Shown here: one piece after another, positions 18,111 through 26,363 of the stretch
Layout: every line of letters starts with the position of its first letter
How positions within the stretch are numbered: position 1 is the stretch's first letter
Source of the DNA: Tessaracoccus caeni
GTDB lineage: Bacteria > Actinomycetota > Actinomycetes > Propionibacteriales > Propionibacteriaceae
Direction: 5' to 3'
NCBI RefSeq assembly: GCF_029211185.1
Contig: NZ_JARGDO010000002.1
Location: 62,001-126,000 of the forward strand
DNA: 64,000 bases
Notes under the pieces: model-generated
The model's input: the letters and a program-made list of their open reading frames with translations, nothing else
The model's database searches: none
Told to the model about the DNA's origin: nothing
Translations under genes and position numbers: made by a program

Positions 18111-18991
18111 CGGGTCTCCTCCTGACGGTCATGCGCGCGCCCCGCGACGATCCTCAACACCAGCAAGGTGGCGAAGGAGACCACCAGCAACGCCACCGAG
18201 ACGGCCGCCGCGCTGACGGGCCGGTCGATCTCAATCTGCTGCTGGATGTATTGCGACGCCACCTGGGTCTCGCGAGGGATGTTGCCGCCGATCAGCACCA
18301 CCGAGCCGTACTCGCCGATGGCCCGGGCGAAGGCCAGGCCGCCGCCCGAGACGATGGCCGGGGTGAGCGCCGGCAGCACGACGCGACGAAACGTCGTCCA
18401 GTTCGACGCACCCAGCGACGCGGCGGCCTGCTCCACGTCGGTGTCCAGCTCGATCAGCACCGGCTGCACCGAGCGCACCACGAAGGGCAACGTGACGAAG
18501 GCCAGCGCCATCCCCACGCCCCACCGCGTCGCGTTCAACTCGATGCCGATGGGGCTCGACGGGCCGTAGAGCGACAGCAGCACGATGCTCGCCACGATGG
18601 TGGGCAATGCGAACGGCAGATCGATCAAGGCGTCGACGATGCGCTTGCCGGGGAAGTGGTCACGCACCAGCACCCAGGCGATCAGGGTGCCGGTCACCAC
18701 GTTCAGTACGGCGACGGCGGCCGAGATCAGGATGGTGGTGCCGAGGGCCGCGAGCGCGGCCGGAGCCGTGATCGCCTGCCAGAAGCCGCCCCAGCCGTCT
18801 TCGAAGGAGGCGACCGTCAGCGCGGCCAGCGGCAGCAGCACGATCACGCTCAGCCAGAGGGTGACGACGCCGAGCGTCAGCCCGTTCACCCGCCCAGCCC
18901 TCGGCTTGGCCCGCCCGCCCTGCCTGGTCGGCGGAGTGGGACGCGGGGCCCTCGACTGGGCGGCCCCGCGCGGGATCGTCGGGGCGCTCAC
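18107..18991 (-). CDS. cysT: Sulfate ABC transporter permease (CysT)
   Basis: 294 aa, a basic N-terminal stretch and then six membrane segments. The EAA loop is [23 protein letters not shown], followed by [25 protein letters not shown], the CysT pattern. It pairs with CysW to form the membrane channel. The start overlaps the stop of the binding protein gene; the stop overlaps the cysW start. Confidence 0.9.
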   Translation of the reverse strand: MSAPTIPRGAAQSRAPRPTPPTRQGGRAKPRAGRVNGLTLGVVTLWLSVIVLLPLAALTVASFEDGWGGFWQAITAPAALAALGTTILISAAVAVLNVVTGTLIAWVLVRDHFPGKRIVDALIDLPFALPTIVASIVLLSLYGPSSPIGIELNATRWGVGMALAFVTLPFVVRSVQPVLIELDTDVEQAAASLGASNWTTFRRVVLPALTPAIVSGGGLAFARAIGEYGSVVLIGGNIPRETQVASQYIQQQIEIDRPVSAAAVSVALLVVSFATLLVLRIVAGRAHDRQEETR

Positions 18992-20031
18992 GAGGTGGCC
19001 CCGTCGTAGATCACGGCGATGGAGCCGTTCTCCTTGTCGAACAGCTCCGAGTCGACGACGCCCCAGCCGCCCAGGTCGTCGATCGTCCAGAGCTTCTCGG
19101 GGGCGGGGAACTTCTCGGTGAACTCGCCGGCAACCGTCGCATCCACAGGCCGGAAGCCGGCCTCAGCCCACAAGCGCTGCGCCTCGGGGGTAAAAAGGTA
19201 GTCGCGGAAGGCGGTGGCCACCTCCAGGTTGGGACTGTCCTTCAGCACCGCGACGGGATTGTCGATGCGGAACGTGATCGCGGGCGTCACGTGCTCCACC
19301 GCCTCGCCCTGTTCCTCGATGAAGAGCGCCTCGTTCTCGTAGCTCAGCAGCACGTCGCCGGTGCCCTGGAGGAAGGTCTCGGTCGCCTCGCGCGCCGACT
19401 TCGGCTGCACCTTGATGTGGTCGCCGACCAGCTCGGAGATATAGGCGAGGCCCGCATCCGGGTTCGCCCCGCCCTCGCTCTTGGCCGAGTACGGGGCGAG
19501 CAGGTTCCACTTCGCAGATCCCGAGGAGAACGGGTTGGGGGTGACCACCTCCACGCCAGCGGCCAGCAGGTCGTCCCAGTCCTGGATGTCCTTCGGATTG
19601 CCCTCCCGCACGATGATGGTCACGACGGACCCGAACGGCACGCCGCCGTTGGGGACCGAGGTCCAGTCGTCGGCCACGAGGCCGGCCTTCACCAACCGGG
19701 TGATGTCGGGCTCGACGGAGAAGTTGACGAAGTCGGCCTCGGCACCGGCCTCCACCTTGCGCGACTGGTCGCCCGAGGCACCGTAGGACTGCCGGAACTC
19801 GACGCCCTCCCCCGCGGCCGTGGCGGTGAAGGCGGGGATGACCTTGTCGAAGCCGACCTTGGGCACCGCATAGGCATAGAGATTGATCACCGACGATGCC
19901 TTCGCGTCGTCCGATGGACCCTCGGCCGCTGCACCCACCTCGTCGCTCGCGCCGCCACCCGAGCAGGCCATGAGACCCAGCGCGACGACGGCGGAGGTTG
20001 CGGCGAGGACAGCTCTGCGGGGGTAGCTCAT
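18988..20031 (-). CDS. sbp: Sulfate-binding lipoprotein (Sbp/CysP)
   Basis: 347 aa from ATG 20031, preceded by AAGGAG. A lipoprotein signal with lipobox LMACSG places the acylated Cys near residue 22. The sulfate-binding signature regions are present: FRQSYGASGDQSRKV near 83 and TPNPFSSGSAKWNLLAPY near 170. It captures sulfate or thiosulfate outside the membrane and hands it to CysTW. First gene of the transport operon; the Rrf2-type palindrome at 20102-20120 is in its promoter region. An upstream in-frame start would disrupt the signal peptide. Confidence 0.93.
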   Translation of the reverse strand: MSYPRRAVLAATSAVVALGLMACSGGGASDEVGAAAEGPSDDAKASSVINLYAYAVPKVGFDKVIPAFTATAAGEGVEFRQSYGASGDQSRKVEAGAEADFVNFSVEPDITRLVKAGLVADDWTSVPNGGVPFGSVVTIIVREGNPKDIQDWDDLLAAGVEVVTPNPFSSGSAKWNLLAPYSAKSEGGANPDAGLAYISELVGDHIKVQPKSAREATETFLQGTGDVLLSYENEALFIEEQGEAVEHVTPAITFRIDNPVAVLKDSPNLEVATAFRDYLFTPEAQRLWAEAGFRPVDATVAGEFTEKFPAPEKLWTIDDLGGWGVVDSELFDKENGSIAVIYDGATS

Positions 20032-20101
20032 GTGAGTGCTCCTTGTTCGGATGTATCGGGCCGCCGGACATCCCGGCGACCCTCGAGACAAGAAACTAGA
20101 C

Positions 20102-20120
20102 CTATCTCCCATGGAATTAG
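20102..20120. promoter_or_regulatory. Candidate Rrf2/CymR-like operator upstream of sbp
   Basis: A 19-bp dyad with pattern CTA-N2-TCC-N3-GGA-N2-TAG lies 71 bp upstream of the sbp start, flanked by a further C/G pair. A regulator gene of the Rrf2 family terminates the same cluster. Its identity as the operator is inferred from position and symmetry only. Confidence 0.5.
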
Positions 20121-20198
20121 TAGGGATTATGCTGTCGGAGGACGACATCCGCCCTCAGCGGAACCGGTTGGGCGCGACCCGTTGCCCAAGAGACCTCC

Positions 20199-20252
20199 CC
20201 CTTAACCGCTTGCTAATCCACCGAAGTCGGTGGACTAGCAAGCGGTTAAGGG
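20199..20252. repeat. 54-bp palindromic repeat, copy 2
   Basis: Arms 20199-20223 and 20228-20252 match copy 1 (15686-15739) almost base for base, with the loop inverted (AAGT versus ACTT). It lies between the sbp promoter and the HipB-like gene. The two copies enclose the rrf2-cysA-cysW-cysT-sbp cassette. Confidence 0.85.
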
Positions 20253-20286
20253 ATCCCGGAAGCAGGTGGCATGTCACCGATCGTGG

Positions 20287-20312
20287 ACATCTCAGATATG
20301 TCGCCATACGCT
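20287..20312 (+). promoter_or_regulatory. Promoter and dyad operator of the HipB-like gene
   Basis: The dyad ACATCTCAGATATGT (20287-20301) pairs at 12 of 15 positions. It is followed by TACGCT (20307-20312), which lies exactly 7 nt before ATG 20320, the geometry of a leaderless -10. A repressor on the dyad would cover the -35 side, which fits autoregulation. Confidence 0.55.
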
Positions 20313-20319
20313 GACATTC

Positions 20320-20559
20320 ATGCCTCACGGTCACCTCTACGACGCACGGAGCCTGCTCCGGCTCGGCACAACCTTGGTCGGTCTGCGTCGCCGCCGTGGC
20401 CTCACCCAAGCTCAACTCGCAGAGAAGGCGGGAGTCTCCCGGCAGTGGCTGATCGCTGCCGAGAAGGGACAGAAGGACGGCTTGGAGATCGGGAAGCTGA
20501 TGGTGGCTCTCGACGCCCTCGGCGCGAGCTTGATGATTCGAGACGATCTCGATGGCTGA
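20320..20559 (+). CDS. Orphan HipB-like XRE-family regulator
   Basis: 79 aa. A helix-turn-helix of the Cro/CI type occupies residues 14-70 (LVGLRRRRGLTQAQLAEKAGVSRQWLIAAEKG), and the ending ALGASLMIRDD is typical of HipB-like antitoxins encoded directly before hipA. No hipA follows. Instead the next start codon (20552) lies inside this gene's last codons and opens a formylglycine-generating enzyme. ATG 20320 is chosen for its leaderless promoter spacing; a GTG at 20266 would read through the operator. Confidence 0.8.
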   Translation: MPHGHLYDARSLLRLGTTLVGLRRRRGLTQAQLAEKAGVSRQWLIAAEKGQKDGLEIGKLMVALDALGASLMIRDDLDG

Positions 20560-21496
20560 GCCTGCATCCATTCGCGGCCGCACCGCAGTTGGCGGCCGTG
20601 TGAGCACCCCCTCCTGCTGTGGCCCGTCGCTGCACCGCGACGGCCCACAGCACGTGCCGGCACCGCCGTCTCTGCTGCCGATCGTGGATGCCCCGAGGCC
20701 GAGCGGGCCTCACCTGATCAGGCTTCCCGGTGGCACCTTCCTGATGGGTTCGGAGGATCCCCTCGCCTACCCGGCCGACGGGGAAGGTCCGGTACGGGCC
20801 GAAGACGTCGAGCCGTTCTCCCTCGCCGCGACCACCGTCACGGTGGCCCAGTTCGCTGCCTTCGTCGAGGCCACCGGCTACATCACGGACGCCGAGCGTT
20901 TCGGCGACTCCTTGGTGTTCGCCGGGCTGCTGCCGCCCGACGCACCGCCCACCCGGGCCGTGGCGGCGGCGCCGTGGTGGCGGCTCGTCGCGGGGGCGAG
21001 CTGGTGCGAACCGGAAGGCCCCGGGTCGGGGGTGGCGGAGCGAGCCGACCATCCCGTCACGCACGTCTCGCAGAACGACGCCCTCGCTTATGCGCACTGG
21101 GCCGGCGCCCGGCTGCCCACCGAGACCGAATGGGAATACGCGGCACGTGGTGGCCTGGAACAGCGACCCTATCCCTGGGGCGACGAGCGGCTTCCCGGAG
21201 GCGAGGCCCGGATGAAGACCTTCGAAGGCCTCTTCCCCGACCGACCGTCCGAGCCGGTGGGAACCGTTCCTGCCACGGCGTTCCCGCCCAACGGCTTCGG
21301 GCTCTACAACATGACGGGCAACGTGTGGGAGTGGACGGTCAGCACGTTCTCGGCGGCCGATCCCCGTCCCGTGCTGCGCGGCGGCTCGTTCCTGTGCCAC
21401 GACTCCTACTGCCGGCGCTACCGGACATCGGCACGCACGGCCAACACCCCGGACACCTCGCTGTCCCACACCGGCTTCCGGATCGCCGCGTCGTAA
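20552..21496 (+). CDS. Formylglycine-generating enzyme (sulfatase-modifying factor)
   Basis: 314 aa. The FGE-sulfatase fold is seen from about residue 55 (LIRLPGGTFLMGS) to the end (TGFRIA). The copper-binding, catalytic Cys pair is present in RGGSFLCHDSYCRRYR near residue 280 with the spacing of genuine FGEs, which separates this protein from catalytically dead SUMF-like relatives. The N-terminal CCGP at about 22-25 is also common in bacterial FGEs. It oxidises the Cys of CxPxR in sulfatases to formylglycine in the cytoplasm. No sulfatase gene is in this window; the sulfate importer is 0.5 kb away. It overlaps the HipB-like gene by 8 nt. Confidence 0.9.
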   Translation: MAEPASIRGRTAVGGRVSTPSCCGPSLHRDGPQHVPAPPSLLPIVDAPRPSGPHLIRLPGGTFLMGSEDPLAYPADGEGPVRAEDVEPFSLAATTVTVAQFAAFVEATGYITDAERFGDSLVFAGLLPPDAPPTRAVAAAPWWRLVAGASWCEPEGPGSGVAERADHPVTHVSQNDALAYAHWAGARLPTETEWEYAARGGLEQRPYPWGDERLPGGEARMKTFEGLFPDRPSEPVGTVPATAFPPNGFGLYNMTGNVWEWTVSTFSAADPRPVLRGGSFLCHDSYCRRYRTSARTANTPDTSLSHTGFRIAAS

Positions 21497-21507
21497 TCGC
21501 TACTGCC

Positions 21508-21580
21508 GGATTTATAGCTGGCCCTGTTGGCCGCACTGTGCAATACGTACAGTGCGACCAACAGAGCCAGCTATAAATCC
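21508..21580. repeat. Very long hairpin, probably a bidirectional terminator or element remnant
   Basis: Arms 21508-21539 and 21549-21580 are 32 bp each and differ at only two positions, both G-U compatible; the loop is nine bases. It sits between the FGE stop and the stop of the convergent ABC ATPase. The stem is far longer than normal intrinsic terminators. Confidence 0.85.
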
Positions 21581-21589
21581 CGTAGCCTC

Positions 21590-22330
21590 CTACGTCTCAG
21601 AGGACAGGCTGCGCAGGAAACGCTGGGCGCGTTCGGTCTGGGGGTTCTCGAAGAACTGCGCGGCCAGCGCCGTCTCGATCAGTTGGCCCTGATGCAGGAA
21701 CACCACCGTGTCGGCGACCTGCCGCGCGAACTCCATCTCGTGGGTGGCCATCACGATGGTCGTCCCCATGCTTTTCAACTCCCGCACCAGGTCGAGCACC
21801 TCGCCCACCAGCTGTGGGTCGAGCGCGGAGGTGACCTCGTCGAGCAGCAGCAGTTCGGGATCCGTGGCGATCGCCCGGACGATCGCGACGCGCTGCTGCT
21901 GTCCGCCGGAGAGCCGGTCCGGGAAGGCCTTCGCCTTGTCGGCGAGGCCGATCCGTTTCAGCAGGGCGCGTCCCTTCTCGTCGGCCTCCCGCTTGGGGAC
22001 GCCCTTCACCTTGCGCAGCGCGAGCGTCACGTTGTCGAGGACGGAGAGGTGGGGGAACAGGTTGTAGTGCTGGAAGACGACGCCGATCCGGCCGCGCACC
22101 GCGTCGACGTCCACGCGCGGGTCGGTGATGTCCTGGCCGGCAAGGAAGATCCGGCCGTCGTCGACCCGCTCCAGCAGATTGATGGTCTTCAACAGGGTCG
22201 ACTTGCCGCTTCCCGACGATCCGATGAGCGCGACCGCCTGGTGGCGATGCACCTCGAGCGACACCCCGTCGAGCACCTGATGGTCGCCGAACCACTTGTG
22301 CACGTTGTCGATCGCAAGGACAGCGGTCAT
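21590..22330 (-). CDS. Polar amino acid ABC transporter ATPase (GlnQ type)
   Basis: 246 aa. Walker A GSSGSGKST near 38, signature LSGGQQQR near 145, Walker B LLLLDEVTSALD near 165, and H-loop ATHEMEFAR. The length and the EVTSALD form are typical of GlnQ/HisP ATPases. It energises uptake through the permease encoded at 22327, whose stop overlaps this gene's start (ATGA). Confidence 0.92.
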   Translation of the reverse strand: MTAVLAIDNVHKWFGDHQVLDGVSLEVHRHQAVALIGSSGSGKSTLLKTINLLERVDDGRIFLAGQDITDPRVDVDAVRGRIGVVFQHYNLFPHLSVLDNVTLALRKVKGVPKREADEKGRALLKRIGLADKAKAFPDRLSGGQQQRVAIVRAIATDPELLLLDEVTSALDPQLVGEVLDLVRELKSMGTTIVMATHEMEFARQVADTVVFLHQGQLIETALAAQFFENPQTERAQRFLRSLSSET

Positions 22331-23184
22331 ACCTCACCACCCACCTGTTCGCGTCGCTGGGCCCGCGCGGTGTACCAGTCCGTCAGGCGGATGAACGGCA
22401 GCGAGAACAGGATGAAGAGGATCCCCGCCACCACATACGGGGTCGAGTTGTAGGTGGTCGCGGTGGCGATCTGCGCGGCTCGGATGGCGTCCACCGCGCC
22501 CAGCACCGAGATGAGGCCCACGTCCTTCTGCATCGCGACGAAGTCGTTCATCAGGGCGGGCGTGACCTTGCGGACCGCCTGCGGCAGCACGACGATGCGC
22601 AGCGTCTGGTTGTAAGTGAGCCCCAGCGAGCGGCCCGCCATCCGCTGCGACGGGTGCACGGCCTCGATGCCGGCCCGCAGCACCTCGCTCACGTACGCGG
22701 AGTAGCACAGCACCAGCGCGATCGCGCCCCAGAAATGCGCGGGGAGCCGCGGGAAGATGCCGAGCCCCGGGATCCCGAATCCCACGAGATAGAGCACGAG
22801 CAGCACCGGCAGCCCGCGGAAGATGTCCGTGTATCCGGCCGAAAGGAGCCGGATCGGCGTCCACACGGCACCGCGTAGGGTTCTCGTCACCGCGAGCAGC
22901 GAACCCAGGACCGCCACGCCGATCACCGCGAAGAACAGCACCCGGACATTGAGCCAGAGACCCTGCAGGATGCGCGGGAAGAACTCGACGCCGATCTCCA
23001 GGTTGAAGAAGGACTTCTGAACCGCCGGCCATCCGGGGGAACTGACCACGGCGTAGCCGAGCAGCAAGGCGAAGAGCAGCGTCGACGCCACGGAGATCAG
23101 GACCGACCGCGTACCTTGCCGACGTCGATACGCGCGCCGCTCCAATTCCACCGGACTCGGCGTCGGGCGATCTACGGCTCTCAT
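22327..23184 (-). CDS. Amino acid ABC transporter permease
   Basis: 285 aa. A basic N-terminus is followed by about five or six membrane segments. The EAA loop is HPSQRMAGRSLGLTYNQTLRIVVLPQAVRKVTPALMNDFVAMQKD near residues 182-226, the HisM/GlnP pattern including the PQAxR core. A single permease gene implies a homodimer. It starts 22 bases after the binding-protein stop. Confidence 0.9.
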   Translation of the reverse strand: MRAVDRPTPSPVELERRAYRRRQGTRSVLISVASTLLFALLLGYAVVSSPGWPAVQKSFFNLEIGVEFFPRILQGLWLNVRVLFFAVIGVAVLGSLLAVTRTLRGAVWTPIRLLSAGYTDIFRGLPVLLVLYLVGFGIPGLGIFPRLPAHFWGAIALVLCYSAYVSEVLRAGIEAVHPSQRMAGRSLGLTYNQTLRIVVLPQAVRKVTPALMNDFVAMQKDVGLISVLGAVDAIRAAQIATATTYNSTPYVVAGILFILFSLPFIRLTDWYTARAQRREQVGGEV

Positions 23185-23206
23185 GTCAGCCCTGTCTTGA
23201 AGCCTC

Positions 23207-24109
23207 TTACTTCAGGACGGGCGCGCCCGCGCCCTCGGCGATCCAGGTCTCCGCAAGCGCATCGAGCGTCCCGGCCTCGCGCAGCGCGTCCACGGCGGCC
23301 GTGACCGGTGCGGTGAGTTCCGAGCCCTTCTCGAGCAGGAAGGCGAACTCGTCCCCGTCGCCGGCGATCGGCTCGAACTGGCCGACGACCACCCCCTTGT
23401 CCAGGACGGCGGCCTGGAGGTACAGCACGGTGGGAAGGTCGGTCACGATCGCGTCGATCTGTCCGGCTTGGAGGGCGGCGACGGCGTCATCATTGCTGTT
23501 GAAGACGGAGATCTCCTGGCTGGGTGCGACGTTCGTCTCGATCACGGTGGCGGCATTGGACCCCGAGGCCACGCCGAACTTCACGTCCTTCAGCTCGGCG
23601 AGGGTCTTGGCGTCCGCACCCGCGTTGCCCTCTTGCGAGACGATCGCCTGGGTGGTCACGTAGTAGGGAGAGGAGAAGTCGACGGCCTCCTTGCGCTCCG
23701 GCGTGACGGAGAACTGCTGGATGTTCAGGTCGAAGTCCTTCGGGCCGGGCGCGATCACCGTGTCGAACGGGGTGCGGATCCAGACGACGTCGTCGTGCGC
23801 GAAGCCCAGTTCCTCCGCGACGGCGTAGGCGACGGCGGCCTCGAGGCCCTCACCCGACTCCGGGGCGTCGTTCTCGATCCACGGGGAGAACGCCGGCTCT
23901 CCCGTCGCGATGGTGAGCTTGCCCGGGGTGACGGTGGGCAGCGCGTCGGCGCCGGCGGAGCTCGTCGACTCGGGGGCCTTCTCGCTGGGCGAGGTGCTCG
24001 GCTCCGGGGTACCACTGCACGCCGTCGCGGTCATGACCATCAACGTCGCCGTGGCGCCAAGCAGGATCCGCTTGGCCGTCGATAGCGCCGAACGTGTCGT
24101 GAATGTCAT
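23207..24109 (-). CDS. Extracellular solute-binding lipoprotein, amino acid family (SBP_bac_3)
   Basis: 300 aa with GAAGGAG upstream. Lipoprotein signal with Cys in TATACSG near residue 31, followed by a Ser/Pro/Thr-rich linker. The family-3 fold follows: GKLTIATGEPAFSPWI, FDLNIQQFSVTPERKEAVDFSSPYY, and a DAIVTDLPT element near 222. The FSVTPER form matches the SITxxR segment where amino-acid carboxylates bind. First gene of the importer and divergent from the M20 hydrolase, which suggests the ligand is a peptide or acylated amino acid. Confidence 0.9.
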   Translation of the reverse strand: MTFTTRSALSTAKRILLGATATLMVMTATACSGTPEPSTSPSEKAPESTSSAGADALPTVTPGKLTIATGEPAFSPWIENDAPESGEGLEAAVAYAVAEELGFAHDDVVWIRTPFDTVIAPGPKDFDLNIQQFSVTPERKEAVDFSSPYYVTTQAIVSQEGNAGADAKTLAELKDVKFGVASGSNAATVIETNVAPSQEISVFNSNDDAVAALQAGQIDAIVTDLPTVLYLQAAVLDKGVVVGQFEPIAGDGDEFAFLLEKGSELTAPVTAAVDALREAGTLDALAETWIAEGAGAPVLK

Positions 24110-24365
24110 GGCGACTCCTTCAGTGGGGATTCTTCGTCGGCTTGGTCAGCACCCGCAACACGGGGGTCGCGCAGCGCGGGCGCTGTGTGCAACGCGAGCG
24201 CGAACAACGTAGCAAAAGCGCCGCGTCCCACGGTAATAGCATCCGGCAGCTGGGAAGTCACGTGTGACGAGTGCGTAAACCCGTGGATGGCCCCGGCAAT
24301 TTCCCCGAAACAACCGGTCAATACACTGAGCCCACTTAGAGACCCGGACGACGAGGAGCAAGAGT

Positions 24366-25616
24366 ATGACGGAGCAGTCGAATTCTGAGCGCGGCCTGGT
24401 CGCCGTCAAGGAACAGGCCCGAATCGAGATCGAGGGGCTCAGGGAGCAGATCCTCGAGCTGAACCACGCCATCCACGCCAACCCTGAGCTGTCGTGGGAG
24501 GAGTACGAGGCCGCCGCACTCGTCGCGAAGACGATGCGGGAGGCGGGCTTCGAGGTGACGGAGAAGGCCTACGGCCTCGAGACCGCCGTTGAGGCCGTCT
24601 ACGGCGACGGCGACTTCACCGTCATCATCTGCGCCGAGTACGACGCGCTCCCCGGGGTTGGCCACGCGTGCGGCCACAACCTGATCTGCTCCGCCGGTGT
24701 CGGCGCCGCGCTGGGGCTGGCGAAGGTCGCCGAGGAGGCGGGCCTCCGGGTGGTGCTGCTCGGCACGCCCGCCGAGGAACACGGCGGCGGCAAGGTGTCG
24801 CTGCTCGAGGCCGGCGCCTTCGAGGACGCCCACATCTCTCTCATGGTGCACGGCATGACGGCGTCCCCCGACATGACGGGCGACAGCCACAGCGCAAAGG
24901 GCGCGCTCTTCACCGCCGTCGAGCGCTTCCAGGTGATCTACACCGGCCGCACGTCCCACGCCGCGGCGGCACCCGAGCTGGGCATCAACGCCTCCAACGC
25001 CGCCGTGCTCGCGCTCAACGCGTTCGCGATGCTGCGCCAGCAGATGTCGAAGGACTCGAACATGAACGCCTTCATCTCGCTGGGCGGCGAGGCCACCAAC
25101 ATCATCCCCCAGCGCACCGTCGTGCAGGTGGAGCTGCGCGCCTACGAACTCGACGTCTGGCGCGACATGAAGGGCAAGGTGCTGCGCTGCTTCGAGGCCG
25201 GCGCGATCGCCACCGGCTGCGACTGGACGTGGGAGCCCACCGAGCACCCGTACCTCCCCGTCAAGAGCGACCAGATCCTCGCCGACCTGTGGGACGTCAA
25301 CTTCGCCGCCCGCGGCCGCACGATCGATCCCGTGGTGCGCCAAGGCGGAGGCTCGACGGACATGGGCAACGTCTCCCAGGTGGTGCCGTCGATCCATCCG
25401 ATGGTCTCCATCCGGGGCCACGCGGCCCCGCCGCACAACCCGGCGTTCACCGCCGTCGCGATCACTCCTGAGGCCGACGACACCACCATCGACGGCGCGG
25501 TCAGCATGGCCGCCACCGTCATCGACGTGGCACTGACCCCTGAGATCCGTGCCGAGTTCCAGCGCCGCAAGGCCGAGCGCCCCGCCGGGGCAACCCAGGT
25601 CACATTCGAGCTCTGA
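24366..25616 (+). CDS. M20-family amidohydrolase/peptidase (AbgB/PM20D2-like)
   Basis: 416 aa. The metal-binding segments are visible: AEYDALPGVGHACGHN near 82-97 and GTPAEEHGGGK near 135. The dimerisation domain follows (GRTSHAAAAPELGINA near 197). These cytoplasmic enzymes hydrolyse amide bonds of N-acyl amino acids or dipeptides. RBS GAGGAGCAAGAG precedes ATG 24366. It is divergent from an amino-acid ABC importer, with a 256-bp shared promoter region, which suggests import and hydrolysis of one substrate. The exact substrate (p-aminobenzoyl-glutamate, beta-Ala-Lys-like peptides or other) is not resolved. Confidence 0.88.
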   Translation: MTEQSNSERGLVAVKEQARIEIEGLREQILELNHAIHANPELSWEEYEAAALVAKTMREAGFEVTEKAYGLETAVEAVYGDGDFTVIICAEYDALPGVGHACGHNLICSAGVGAALGLAKVAEEAGLRVVLLGTPAEEHGGGKVSLLEAGAFEDAHISLMVHGMTASPDMTGDSHSAKGALFTAVERFQVIYTGRTSHAAAAPELGINASNAAVLALNAFAMLRQQMSKDSNMNAFISLGGEATNIIPQRTVVQVELRAYELDVWRDMKGKVLRCFEAGAIATGCDWTWEPTEHPYLPVKSDQILADLWDVNFAARGRTIDPVVRQGGGSTDMGNVSQVVPSIHPMVSIRGHAAPPHNPAFTAVAITPEADDTTIDGAVSMAATVIDVALTPEIRAEFQRRKAERPAGATQVTFEL

Positions 25617-25742
25617 GCCATCTCTACCGGCACCGACAACCACCAAGCACATCCTGAGCACCGCCTTTGGAACGTCGAAGATAACGTAGCGGTAATCTGG
25701 ACACTCGAACTGTCACGTGCAAAATTCGGGTATTGTGCGGGG

Positions 25743-26135
25743 ATGAAAGCACTCAGACCTCTTGCCACCGCCGCACTCGCCGCCACCCTCGCAGTAAGCG
25801 CACCACTTCAAGCCAATGCTGGCTGGCGCGACATCAGCATCACATACCGCAAGGTTCCGGGTGGCCCCAACTATATCACGGTGTGCGAAGATTGGGGCCG
25901 GACCAAATGCGCTGAAGACAGCGAGCAAGGCAGGCTTTACAACGGAGAGAACTCGAAGAAGAAGTTCGGATGGGTAGACACGGATGGATACGAGCACGTA
26001 TCCAAGTCCTACGTCACGCAGGATCTCGCACGCAACACATGTGCCACGAAGCCTGGGTGGGTCAAGGTTCCTGGAACTTGGGGATTTGACGCCGTTGTGA
26101 CAATTTACAGTCTAAAGCGCTGCGAGAATCCGTGA
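25743..26135 (+). CDS. Small secreted protein with four cysteines, unknown function
   Basis: 130 aa. A classic Sec signal peptide ends at AQANAG-like QANAGW near residue 26 and leaves a mature protein of ~104 residues. Four Cys at about 48, 57, 98 and 127 could form two disulfides. The mature part is rich in Lys, Gly and aromatic residues. I recognise no family. Base composition is lower in GC than neighbours, and the gene lies at the edge of an accessory stretch. RBS weak. It could be an exported effector or a bacteriocin-like or envelope protein; nothing in the sequence decides. Confidence 0.6.
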   Translation: MKALRPLATAALAATLAVSAPLQANAGWRDISITYRKVPGGPNYITVCEDWGRTKCAEDSEQGRLYNGENSKKKFGWVDTDGYEHVSKSYVTQDLARNTCATKPGWVKVPGTWGFDAVVTIYSLKRCENP

Positions 26136-26363
26136 TTTTCACGACCCTAGCGTCGAATTCTGACCAGAGGAGATCATCAGAACACCCCGGGCCTTTATTT
26201 CCAGCATTCATACACGCTCGGGATCAAATAGCCCTATCCGTTCCGCCTAGCTCTGCGGCGAGTTAGGATCGTGCCGCAGCTGGTTTTTTTGGAAGGTATT
26301 CAAGGGACACCAGCGGCACAAGCCAAAGAGGAGCAAAGTAGCTCACTTTGATAGCATCACCCC

